NCBI GenBank assembly: GCA_901456055.1 | Contig: CABDWT010000002.1 | Span: forward strand, 868,001-932,000 | DNA length: 64,000 bases | From: Phytobacter ursingii | Lineage (GTDB): Bacteria; Pseudomonadota; Gammaproteobacteria; Enterobacterales; Enterobacteriaceae | Direction: 5' to 3' | In this document: positions 19,654 through 27,688 of the stretch, piece after piece | Layout of the letters: every line of letters begins with the position of its first letter | Numbering within the stretch: the stretch's first letter is position 1 | Position numbers and translations under genes: made by a program | Notes under the pieces: generated by a model | Told to the model about the DNA's origin: nothing | Seen by the model: only the letters and a program-made list of their open reading frames with translations | The model's database searches: none

Positions 19654-20652
19654 ATGAAAATCAAAGCCACCATTGAACGCATCCCCGGTGGGATGATGTT
19701 AATACCTTTGCTGCTTGGGGCAATTTTAAATACGCTGGCTCCCAATACAGGCGCGTATTTCGGTTCTTTTACCAAAGGCATGATCACAGGTACGGTACCT
19801 GTTCTCGCCGTTTGGTTCTTCTGTATCGGCGCGTCAATTGATTTACGTGCCACCGGTACGGTCTTACGTAAATCCGGCACGCTGGTACTGACAAAAATCG
19901 CCGTTGCCTGGGTTGTGGCGATGATCGCTGCCACGTTTATCCCGGAAGGCGGTATTCAGACTGGTTTCTTCGCCGGCATCTCTGTACTGGCTATCGTTTC
20001 GGCGATGGATATGACCAACGGTGGCCTGTATGCCAGCCTGATGAATCAGTACGGCACGAAAGAAGAATCCGGCGCATTCGTGCTGATGTCGCTGGAATCC
20101 GGCCCACTGATGACCATGGTCATTCTGGGGTCCGCAGGCCTGGCATCCTTCGAACCGCATCACTTTATCGGGGCGGTACTGCCGTTCCTGATTGGCTTTG
20201 CGCTGGGCAACCTCGACCACGACCTGCGTGCGTTCTTTAGTAAAGCCACACCGGTGCTGATCCCGTTCTTCGGCTTCGCGCTGGGTAATACCATCAACCT
20301 GAAAGTCATTCTCGACACCGGTCTGCTGGGTATCGTATTGGGTATCGCGGTTATCATCATCACAGGTATTCCGCTGATTATTGCCGACAAAGTCATTGGT
20401 GGTGGTAATGGTACGGCGGGTGTCGCCGCCTCCTCTGCGGCAGGGGCTGCGGTAGCAAACCCGGTGATCATCGCCCAGATTAACCCGGCGTTTGAACCGG
20501 TAGCCGCCTCAGCAACGGCGCTGGTGGCAGCGAGCGTCATTGTGACGGCGATTCTGGTGCCCATCATCACCGCGCTCTACGCCAGACGCTTTGGCGAGGC
20601 TCCAGAAACGATAAAAGCGGCAGACAAACCCGCCGCCTCGCTCAATCATTAA
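19654..20652 (+). CDS. kdgT: 2-keto-3-deoxygluconate permease (KdgT family)
   Basis: KdgT is a proton symporter for 2-keto-3-deoxygluconate, an intermediate of pectin and hexuronate breakdown. The 332 residues match E. coli KdgT (327) in motif and order: [17 protein letters not shown] at the start, then [34 protein letters not shown] and [19 protein letters not shown]. About 10 helices are visible. GAGGATTTATA precedes the ATG. In K-12 kdgT lies elsewhere on the chromosome, so this is a relocated or second copy. The KdgR box and isolation from other uronate genes suggest a scattered KdgR regulon. Confidence 0.92.
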   Translation: MKIKATIERIPGGMMLIPLLLGAILNTLAPNTGAYFGSFTKGMITGTVPVLAVWFFCIGASIDLRATGTVLRKSGTLVLTKIAVAWVVAMIAATFIPEGGIQTGFFAGISVLAIVSAMDMTNGGLYASLMNQYGTKEESGAFVLMSLESGPLMTMVILGSAGLASFEPHHFIGAVLPFLIGFALGNLDHDLRAFFSKATPVLIPFFGFALGNTINLKVILDTGLLGIVLGIAVIIITGIPLIIADKVIGGGNGTAGVAASSAAGAAVANPVIIAQINPAFEPVAASATALVAASVIVTAILVPIITALYARRFGEAPETIKAADKPAASLNH

Positions 20653-20655
20653 AAA

Positions 20656-20691
20656 AAAGCCCCCGACGAGATACGCCGGGGGCCGCTTTTT
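20656..20691 (+). terminator. Terminator of the kdgT-like gene
   Basis: GCCCCCGACG and CGCCGGGGGC form a GC-rich stem flanked by eight A residues before and five T residues after, so it can work in both directions. Confidence 0.8.
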
Positions 20692-20710
20692 AACCTGTTT
20701 GTAGCTATGT

Positions 20711-20745
20711 CCTGCAATTAGCCATCAATATTGGTTAATTGCAGG
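20711..20745. repeat. Inverted repeat at the 3' end of yjcZ
   Basis: CCTGCAATTAGCCA and TTGGTTAATTGCAGG form a stem of about 14 bp with one wobble and a short AT-rich loop. There is no U tract, so transcript stabilisation or a protein site are both possible. Confidence 0.55.
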
Positions 20746-20755
20746 GCACATCTTT

Positions 20756-21637
20756 TTACTCACCGAAAATCTCATCCACCATGGCGCTGGCTAAGCGCGA
20801 CGCCGAACACAGCCTGGGCATGCCCAACGCTACCGTCTGCCAGCTTTGGGTCACCGACCAGCAAATAGGGTGGCGCTCCGCATCGCACCAGTCGCCAAGC
20901 CAGCCCAGCAAATCTTTATAATCCATCAGACCCGGTGTCGCGGGCGTTGTCAGCCACTGGTGATAAAAATGCCGTGTGGCTGGCGCAGCATTGATACCCT
21001 GCGCCAGAAAATCAGAAGCCATCGTACGCAGGTTATCTTTGAGCATAGAAGCCACCTCGCTGCTCGCCAGACGGCAGGCGTCGCCAAAAGCGCCCCAGCG
21101 CAACTCTTCCAGCGCAACATAGCAACGCCCCGCCATCGACCAGCCGTTGTAATTGCCGGCCCGCCAGCGAGTAAAAATTTGTTCGCTGTGATTTCCCGCC
21201 TGGACCGTTAAACCACGCTGGCCGAGCGCCTTCTCTTTCCAGTTTGCTCGTTGGCTAAAATGCTCAATTAATTCATCATATTGCTGCTGATTACCTGGTG
21301 TGCTGGTCGCAGGACGGCGCTGCTCAGCCTGTTTCAGTGCGACCAGGCGCTGGGTGATGCGCGTGAGCGCAAGATGGCCGGGATCGAGCATGCTGGCCAG
21401 CTTTTCCGCCAGCCCCAGACGTAACGAGTCATTCTCATTTAATACGCCGGACATGGCCCACGGACGCAGTTGGGTTTGCGCCATTACTTCCTGGGTCAGT
21501 CTTTCACGAAACAACTGCTGTTGGGGCACAATCTGACTCTGGCGAGGCGCATCAGCGCCCTGCACTAAATCCACAATGAACTTCGGATGAATGCACTCAA
21601 GCGTTCGCCCTGGCCCTTCCAGTAGTCGATTTTTCAT
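20756..21637 (-). CDS. yjcZ: YjcZ, partner gene of crfC
   Basis: YjcZ is a 293-residue soluble protein of unknown biochemical role; the E. coli protein (292 residues) is encoded next to crfC and has been linked genetically to motility. No signal peptide or membrane segment is seen. It is rich in Trp and Arg in the middle (ERWKAG-like region RWRAGNYNGWSMAGRCYVALEELRWG). Two bases separate its ATG from the crfC stop, so the pair is translated from one transcript. Conservation of order crfC-yjcZ-proP with E. coli supports a joint function with the GTPase. Confidence 0.92.
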   Translation of the reverse strand: MKNRLLEGPGRTLECIHPKFIVDLVQGADAPRQSQIVPQQQLFRERLTQEVMAQTQLRPWAMSGVLNENDSLRLGLAEKLASMLDPGHLALTRITQRLVALKQAEQRRPATSTPGNQQQYDELIEHFSQRANWKEKALGQRGLTVQAGNHSEQIFTRWRAGNYNGWSMAGRCYVALEELRWGAFGDACRLASSEVASMLKDNLRTMASDFLAQGINAAPATRHFYHQWLTTPATPGLMDYKDLLGWLGDWCDAERHPICWSVTQSWQTVALGMPRLCSASRLASAMVDEIFGE

Positions 21638-21639
21638 AA

Positions 21640-23985
21640 TTACTCTGCTGCGAATAGTGTTTGTATATCATCGCGTAAAAGACGTGCATCTTCCTGAATC
21701 CAGTTAGCAGTCTTGATGCAGTGTTTCAGGTGCTGACGCAATGCTAACACTGATGATTCGTTTTGCTGACGAATCGCGAGACTGTCACGCAAACTATCTT
21801 GTAGCCCTGCCAGACTGAGTGAGAACTCGGCAAAGAACGTCGCCATACCCGCCGTAACAGAAACATCGACCTGAGCAGCCAAAGCTTTACGAATTTGTTC
21901 ACAAAAATTAGCAACATGCTGGATAAGCTTGTTATGCAATGACGCCACATCAATGACATAGCGTGTACGGGTCACCACATAATCATCCCATCCCCAGCTC
22001 GGATTATTTAGCCAGCGCGAAACCGTTTCACGCACGCTTCCGCTACGTGGCGCTTGCCCTGCCGGGGTATCTTCCGGCGCAATCGCATTGGTAAAAAGCT
22101 GGCGAGTATTAAAGTTGAGTGCGCTTGCCTGGAATGCCGGGAAACTGATACGCGCCCGGAAACCAGCGTGGCTGAGCTCTTCTTTAATGCGCATCTCAAT
22201 CGGGCGCATCGCATCATTGAGTGAGCGAGCCAGGGTATTTTCCAGTTGGTCAAAACGCATCGCCAGTTCGCGGCTGATCTTCTCCTGCGCGGCGACAAAA
22301 ATCGCTTCGCAGGAGGAGCGCATTTTGCTCAGGACAATCTGCGCCTGCCCTTCATCTTCCAGCACCAGTTGGCCTGGCGAAAATCCCGAATCAAGACGCA
22401 GGTCGGCCTGACTTTCGCTCGCCATTTCCATCATCCTGCCATCGCTAAACCAGGCGTTAATGACTTCAGTAATTTCCAGTTGCTGGCCATGAATGAACAC
22501 GTCCGCCGCCGCCAGCGCTTCATCCACCTCATGATCAATCTCATCGCTGACGCGCTCCTGACAATTTTTCAGTAGCGTCATATCTTCTTCAAGGCGTGTA
22601 ATATTGTGCTCAAGGTTCTCAAACGCAACTGTCAGCCCCTGGTAGCGGAAATCAAGATATTCCCGGGCGCTCTGGGCGTAATTAAGCAGCTTATGCGACG
22701 CCGAACGCAGCGCATACAGCGACGCGTTGGCGTGTGCGGCATGCAGCAACTTGCGAATCGGTTGCTCAAACAGCGAGTCTTCCCACAGCAGGTCGGCGGC
22801 GTGATGAATATGCTCAACGTCATCCAGATCGGCCATTCTCCAGCGTCTGCCCAGCGCCGCTTCGGCAAAATCCTGCACCCAACGCTGTTCTTCCGGGTCG
22901 GGTAATTTCCCCTGATGTTTGATTTCATGGCGGGCGCGGTTCGCCAGATAGCCCCACATCGACGAGACGGGAAAAATCTGCGTCGGGTTGATATACCCTT
23001 TCATTAGCGTTCCGGCGATCAGCGCCCGTACCTGTTCTTCGTCATCGCTATTACGGTCTTTTTGATCGAACTTATTCACCAGCGCATACAGCGGAACAGA
23101 GCGCCCAACAGCGGAAATGGCGTGGCGTACCTCTTCATCAGAGATCGACTTAAGCTGGGTGTAATCCATCACCGCCAGTACCGCAGACGCGCGCGCCAGT
23201 TGCTCATTAAGCATCTTGTGCAGATGCGGCTGTCCCGCTTCGTTTGGCCCTGGGGTATCAAGCAGCGTCAATTGCCCCAGATCGTTTTCAAGACCCGCCA
23301 GGTGAACAAACTCCACTTCAATAACCGGGATATTCTCTATAGAGGCATAGGCCGAGAAGGGAAAATCAACATCCAGCGCTTTTGACAGACGCACCAGGTC
23401 GTTAAGGCTCTTTAAACAATGAAAAATGGGCTGTGCGCCCAGATAATGTTTGTCGAATGCATCTCCTTTAGCGATGCGTTCGAGCAGGGCGCTCATGTCC
23501 TTATCGATTTCGAGTTTTTGCGCCAGCTTTTCACGGTCATAGGTATAAAGCCGCGTCTGGAGTTGCTGGGTCAACGTATCGATTGGCCCGACATGGGCGA
23601 AATGGAGTACAGGCTCTTTCTGGCCCGGTGTGTGGCGAATCAGTGTCGGCAGCGCCGTCATAGGACGGTTGCGATTAGGCAAAACCTCGGTGCCCACAAT
23701 CGCGTTGATTGTGGTCGACTTACCTGCTTTCATCGTCCCGACAATCGCTAATACCATCTCCAGTCGGGTGATTTTCCGTAATTCGTTGTGCAGAGTAGCT
23801 TGCTGCGTCTCAATACCGCGAGCGCTAAAATGTAATGGCAGTACATTTGCGTTATCTGCTTTGCCGGAAGCCGCCTCATTAAGCGTTGCAATCGGCAGGG
23901 CTTTGAGCGCCTGCAGATTATGCAAGGAGAGTTGTAACAACCTCTCTGCTTCCTGGCTTAATTCGAAAATTGTCTGTGTGTGCAT
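21640..23985 (-). CDS. crfC: Dynamin-like GTPase CrfC (YjdA)
   Basis: CrfC is a large bacterial dynamin-family GTPase reported in E. coli to bind the DNA polymerase clamp and help nascent-DNA colocalisation. The 781 residues are some 40 longer than the E. coli protein. The P-loop GTMKAGKST lies near residue 100, the DTPGPNEAG switch II motif near 245 and the NKFD base-specificity motif near 312. Long helical, coiled-coil-rich stalk segments follow (about 430-781). The N-terminal QLSLHN-type segment, where E. coli carries a clamp-binding motif, differs. It forms an operon with yjcZ. Confidence 0.95.
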   Translation of the reverse strand: MHTQTIFELSQEAERLLQLSLHNLQALKALPIATLNEAASGKADNANVLPLHFSARGIETQQATLHNELRKITRLEMVLAIVGTMKAGKSTTINAIVGTEVLPNRNRPMTALPTLIRHTPGQKEPVLHFAHVGPIDTLTQQLQTRLYTYDREKLAQKLEIDKDMSALLERIAKGDAFDKHYLGAQPIFHCLKSLNDLVRLSKALDVDFPFSAYASIENIPVIEVEFVHLAGLENDLGQLTLLDTPGPNEAGQPHLHKMLNEQLARASAVLAVMDYTQLKSISDEEVRHAISAVGRSVPLYALVNKFDQKDRNSDDEEQVRALIAGTLMKGYINPTQIFPVSSMWGYLANRARHEIKHQGKLPDPEEQRWVQDFAEAALGRRWRMADLDDVEHIHHAADLLWEDSLFEQPIRKLLHAAHANASLYALRSASHKLLNYAQSAREYLDFRYQGLTVAFENLEHNITRLEEDMTLLKNCQERVSDEIDHEVDEALAAADVFIHGQQLEITEVINAWFSDGRMMEMASESQADLRLDSGFSPGQLVLEDEGQAQIVLSKMRSSCEAIFVAAQEKISRELAMRFDQLENTLARSLNDAMRPIEMRIKEELSHAGFRARISFPAFQASALNFNTRQLFTNAIAPEDTPAGQAPRSGSVRETVSRWLNNPSWGWDDYVVTRTRYVIDVASLHNKLIQHVANFCEQIRKALAAQVDVSVTAGMATFFAEFSLSLAGLQDSLRDSLAIRQQNESSVLALRQHLKHCIKTANWIQEDARLLRDDIQTLFAAE

Positions 23986-24597
23986 GATAAAAGTCTTTCC
24001 TTAACGCAAATTTCTTACTTTTATTAAGCCGCGATGTTTTTATTTGTGAAGTTTCGGCTTTTATAATTACGTGTGGAAAATATCTTATAGAAGATAAATG
24101 CCTGATGGGAATCAGGAAAAATGTAATTTCTCGGTAGAGACTGACAGAGCACGCCGTCCCGGACATAAAATGCCCGAGAGATAGAGAGCGTAGCTCATTT
24201 TCAAGAACGACCAGGATATATCGTCATTTATTTACCCCCCCAATGTGCGAGGTAATTAACTGTCTTCTTCAGAAGACTCTGCAGACATGACTGTTTGCTA
24301 ATTATTCACACCGGTTGCGTCATCTCACCTTATCTGAATTGGCAATGGGTAGCAATTTCCCGAGGAAAATATTCTAAATATCATACATAAGCTTTTTTCT
24401 CTCATCACCTGGGCTTAGCATCGCCTAAGGTAATGACAGGTTATGTCACCTGCATCACCTTTTTTATCTTTTTCTGAAAAAAAGAATAGCAACAGTAATT
24501 ATACGGACTTGATGTATAATCGCGGACTTTTCTGGCATAAACCGCCTTTTTCGCTGGCCTGTTTCCAGCATCATATGTACTTTTTCGAGGATAACCC
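23986..24597. other. crfC-yjdM divergent intergenic region
   Basis: These 612 bases hold no convincing gene. A 61-codon minus-strand frame at 24441-24626 overlaps the yjdM start and is rejected. A TATAAT at 24515-24520 may be the yjdM -10. The rest is AT-rich with no strong hairpin or repeat that I could find. Confidence 0.55.
24515..24520 (+). promoter_or_regulatory. Candidate -10 element of yjdM
   Basis: A perfect TATAAT lies about 80 bases before the yjdM ATG, with no good -35 at 17 bases. Support is weak. Confidence 0.35.
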
Positions 24598-24933
24598 ATG
24601 CAACTGCCAAACTGCCCGAAATGCAATTCTGAATACGCTTATGAAGATAATGGCATGTTCATCTGCCCGGAATGCGCCCATGAATGGAATGACAACGAAG
24701 CAGCTGCCGAAAGCGACGAATTGATTGTCAAAGATGCCAACGGCAATTTACTGGCCGACGGCGACAGCGTCACTGTCATTAAGGATCTGAAAGTAAAAGG
24801 GAGTTCTTCCATGCTGAAAATCGGCACGAAAGTGAAGAATATCCGTCTGGTCGAAGGCGATCATAACATTGACTGCAAAATCGACGGATTTGGCCCAATG
24901 AAGTTGAAATCCGAGTTTGTTAAAAAGAACTGA
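24598..24933 (+). CDS. yjdM: YjdM (PhnA) zinc-ribbon protein
   Basis: YjdM (formerly PhnA) is a 111-residue cytosolic protein with an N-terminal zinc ribbon (CPKC at residues 6-9 and CPEC at 23-26) and a C-terminal SH3-like domain ([16 protein letters not shown] through [13 protein letters not shown]). It was once taken for phosphonoacetate hydrolase, which it is not in enterics; its function is unsettled. In K-12 the phn operon follows; here only 23 bases separate it from the convergent yjdP, so the C-P lyase genes are missing from this slot. Near-identical to E. coli over its length. Confidence 0.96.
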   Translation: MQLPNCPKCNSEYAYEDNGMFICPECAHEWNDNEAAAESDELIVKDANGNLLADGDSVTVIKDLKVKGSSSMLKIGTKVKNIRLVEGDHNIDCKIDGFGPMKLKSEFVKKN

Positions 24934-24956
24934 TTGTCGTTCTACACGCCTGCGGA

Positions 24957-25277
24957 TTAGAACTCATCTTCCAGTCGGCGCTCCTCGTCATCCAGTTGAC
25001 GACGCTCCTGATCGAGCTGACGCTGCCGGTCATCGAGCTGGCGGCGTCGGTCTTCAAGCTGTCTGCGCCGGTCTTCATAACGTCTGCTCTGCTCGTCACT
25101 ACGGCGCCGATCGTCATCATACTGCCGATCATCGTCGTTACGGCTATCGCTGGGGTGATAGGCATCATTGATGGCCCGCTGAATATTGCCGATGGCATCA
25201 TCGACAATGTCAGCACGGGCAATATGGCTGGTAAGAGAGAGTGCGCTGATAAACAGCAAGATTGCGTAACGTTTCAT
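24957..25277 (-). CDS. yjdP: Secreted charged coiled-coil protein YjdP
   Basis: This 106-residue protein has an N-terminal signal peptide (about 1-22, cleavage after ARA) and a mature region dominated by D/R/Q/E repeats such as DDRRRSDE and RRRQLEDRRRQLDD, with a register of seven residues. It is probably an extended periplasmic helix. It matches E. coli YjdP (109 residues) in layout and in the repeat. Function unknown. It is downstream of the TPR gene on the same strand with 91 bases between them. Confidence 0.9.
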   Translation of the reverse strand: MKRYAILLFISALSLTSHIARADIVDDAIGNIQRAINDAYHPSDSRNDDDRQYDDDRRRSDEQSRRYEDRRRQLEDRRRQLDDRQRQLDQERRQLDDEERRLEDEF

Positions 25278-25368
25278 AAAGCCAGTCTCAATAGTGGGCT
25301 GGCTTTACGTTAATCAAGCGCCATTCTCACGAGTAGCGGAGGAATCTCAAACTACGCCGGTTAGCCGC

Positions 25369-27684
25369 TTACAAACCATAGCGGTCAATGATCTGCCGAT
25401 GGCGCTGTTCATCCAGCCCACCTTTAGCGGCGACGCTAAGCCAGTGCACCGGATGCGGCCAGTCACGCGTAAGCGTGAGCAACATACTGTCCACTTCCTG
25501 CGGCAGCATCGATAACGGCGTAGCCAGATTAAAATACACGCCTGGCAGCGGATGCTCAGGATGTTCGCGATCGGTTATTTCATAATCCGCTTCGCTGCTC
25601 ACCCACACTTGCCCACCGAATTCGCGCACTTTTTTCTCAAACTGATCAAACATCTCCTCGCCCGGATAAACGCCATCTACAAACCATGATGGGGCATAGC
25701 TGCCTTCTTCGATGATTTCGACAACGTCATAGAGACCGATAAAATATTCCCGCTCGGCTTCATCTTCCGGAGGGGTATTGAGCAGTTCGACATCAAAGAC
25801 CACGCTGTCGCCTAAATGCTGCTGCGCTTTCGGCCAGGCCGGCTGGAAGACTCTGGCCGTGGCAGGCCCGGTACGCTGAGCAAGGTAGTAAACATAGTCG
25901 TGCTCTTCCCTGAAACGTAGCCGCACAGCTCCCCAGTTTTCTTCAATGGGGCCGTCTTCGCTTTCGAATTTCATTCCCAGCTTCGTTCCGGCCTCACGCA
26001 CCAGCGCCCACTCCTCCTGAATACTCGCCGCCGTGATCAGATCCCACAGCACATTGTTAGTCTCTTGTTCCTGCGCCTCAAGCATCGCAATAGCACGCTG
26101 AAGACGTGGGATAGCCCGCTCGCTGGCGCGCAGTTTCATTGCCGCACGGCTCGCCATCAACAACGGAGCAATCTTACTGCTACCTTCTGGCGTATTGAGC
26201 ATCGACTCACTCAGGGTTTCCAGCGCCGCCCAATCCTCATTACCAAAGGCGACCTGCATTTCGAACCAGTACGCGACGTGGGGGAGCGTATCGCGATAGT
26301 CCTTAGCGAGGGCTAATATCTCATCGAACCGCCGCGTACGTAGCAACACGCCCAGCAACTCGAACAGCAGAGGGGACTCACTCTGTGGATGGCGTAACCG
26401 CCAGGTTTGCAACAGCGCGATGGCTTCATCAGCGGCATGGCAAGCCTCCAGTGCGGATGACGCCAGCGCAACCAGTTGTTCATTATCAGGCAACTGCATG
26501 GCCGCCAGTTTCAGCCATTCCGCCTCTTGTTCAGGGTCACGCCCCTCGTTTTGTTTACTGCGCTCTTCAAGCCACTCATACAGCTCATCTGCAGGAACCG
26601 GGAGCAGCACGTCTTGTTCTTTGCCGGCAATGTCGCGTTCAAGTTCCGCCAGAGCGCGATCGGCGCCCATTTGTTTACGTAACCGAGGTAAACAGGCTTT
26701 TGCCTGCCCTAACGCCCGGCGGGCAATCCAGGTCGCGTTGCGCGCCAGCGCCAGACGAATATGCACTATCGCGGTATCTATTGCTGCCCGCCAGGCCTGT
26801 CGGGCGATACGCTGCTCCAGGATTTGCTGTAACGACACGCCCGTCTGCCAGTTGTTATAAGACGCATCATGGCGGCAAAGCTGGTCAATAATCCTCACCC
26901 AACGGACGACGCCGCGTGTTTGCAGTTGCTTCCAGTGGATCAGACTGTTGCAGGCGTCATCCAGCCGTCCCATACAGGCATAGGCTTCCGCGCGGATCAT
27001 CGTGCGCGTAAGCCGTATCTGTTCGGCGCAGCCTTCCAGTTCCTCAGGCGCGCAGAGGGGTTCAATCACCGCCAGCGCGTCTTCATAACGCCCTAAGTAA
27101 ATCAATGCTTCGGCTTCGTTTTCCAGCAGGCCAGTGACATCAGGCTCCCCTGCATCACGCACTTTTTTTATCTGCCCCCGAATGTAATCCAGCGCCTGCT
27201 GCGTTTCGCCTTTATCGACCATGGCGCAGAATTGCTCGTCCGATAAACACTGGAAGCAGCTCCATAACGGCGTAATACGCTCCATTGTTTCCTGACACAC
27301 GGCAATACGTTCATCCGCCCAGCCCGGGCCGTCGATATTGCCGTAGCAATCGCTGAGATCCTGAGTGACACAAACAGATTGGGGGCACGCAATAGCATCC
27401 GGTTGATGGGCCCGCTCAAAGAAAGTCACCGCATCACCCAGCGCTGTCTCACCTTCTCCCATGCCCAGTCGGTGGCGCATCTCCCAGTGGCCGATGAACA
27501 CCTCAAGCCAGGGATTCCCCGCTGTCTTCTTAAATGAACGCGCCTCCGGCAGTAGCGCTTCGCTCACATCAGGCTTAACGTCACAAATGGCGTTAATTAA
27601 TTTATTCAAATGATCGGTAATATAGGGTTGGCCTGCAGCATGAAGATCCCTTTCATATTGGTTGTACCATTGCCATATATCCAT
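25369..27684 (-). CDS. Large TPR-type helical protein, partner of the Hsp90-like ATPase
   Basis: This 771-residue protein is not one I recognise by name. Most of it (about 130-560) is alpha-helical with TPR-like alternation (LIYLGRYEDALAVIEPL; TRTMIRAEAYACMGRLDDAC; LLFELLGVLLRTRRFDEILALA). The last 200 residues differ in character: acidic, aromatic and probably mixed alpha/beta. A cysteine-containing segment near residues 110-150 (CVTQDLSDC, WSCFQCLSDEQFC) stands out. The ATG chosen sits behind AAGGGG; the frame extends eight codons to a TTG. Four bases separate it from the stop of the Hsp90-like gene, so the two are almost certainly co-expressed and may interact. Eukaryotic Hsp90 cochaperones often carry TPRs, but the analogy is only suggestive. 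Confidence 0.85.
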   Translation of the reverse strand: MDIWQWYNQYERDLHAAGQPYITDHLNKLINAICDVKPDVSEALLPEARSFKKTAGNPWLEVFIGHWEMRHRLGMGEGETALGDAVTFFERAHQPDAIACPQSVCVTQDLSDCYGNIDGPGWADERIAVCQETMERITPLWSCFQCLSDEQFCAMVDKGETQQALDYIRGQIKKVRDAGEPDVTGLLENEAEALIYLGRYEDALAVIEPLCAPEELEGCAEQIRLTRTMIRAEAYACMGRLDDACNSLIHWKQLQTRGVVRWVRIIDQLCRHDASYNNWQTGVSLQQILEQRIARQAWRAAIDTAIVHIRLALARNATWIARRALGQAKACLPRLRKQMGADRALAELERDIAGKEQDVLLPVPADELYEWLEERSKQNEGRDPEQEAEWLKLAAMQLPDNEQLVALASSALEACHAADEAIALLQTWRLRHPQSESPLLFELLGVLLRTRRFDEILALAKDYRDTLPHVAYWFEMQVAFGNEDWAALETLSESMLNTPEGSSKIAPLLMASRAAMKLRASERAIPRLQRAIAMLEAQEQETNNVLWDLITAASIQEEWALVREAGTKLGMKFESEDGPIEENWGAVRLRFREEHDYVYYLAQRTGPATARVFQPAWPKAQQHLGDSVVFDVELLNTPPEDEAEREYFIGLYDVVEIIEEGSYAPSWFVDGVYPGEEMFDQFEKKVREFGGQVWVSSEADYEITDREHPEHPLPGVYFNLATPLSMLPQEVDSMLLTLTRDWPHPVHWLSVAAKGGLDEQRHRQIIDRYGL

Positions 27685-27688
27685 TTTA

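Noticed and set aside
19466-19654. Small frame upstream of kdgT as a leader peptide
   Set aside because: No ribosome binding site, no run of regulatory codons, and no attenuator-like hairpin behind it.
24441-24626. Minus-strand 61-codon frame upstream of yjdM
   Set aside because: Overlaps the yjdM start in antisense, with no ribosome site or conservation visible.
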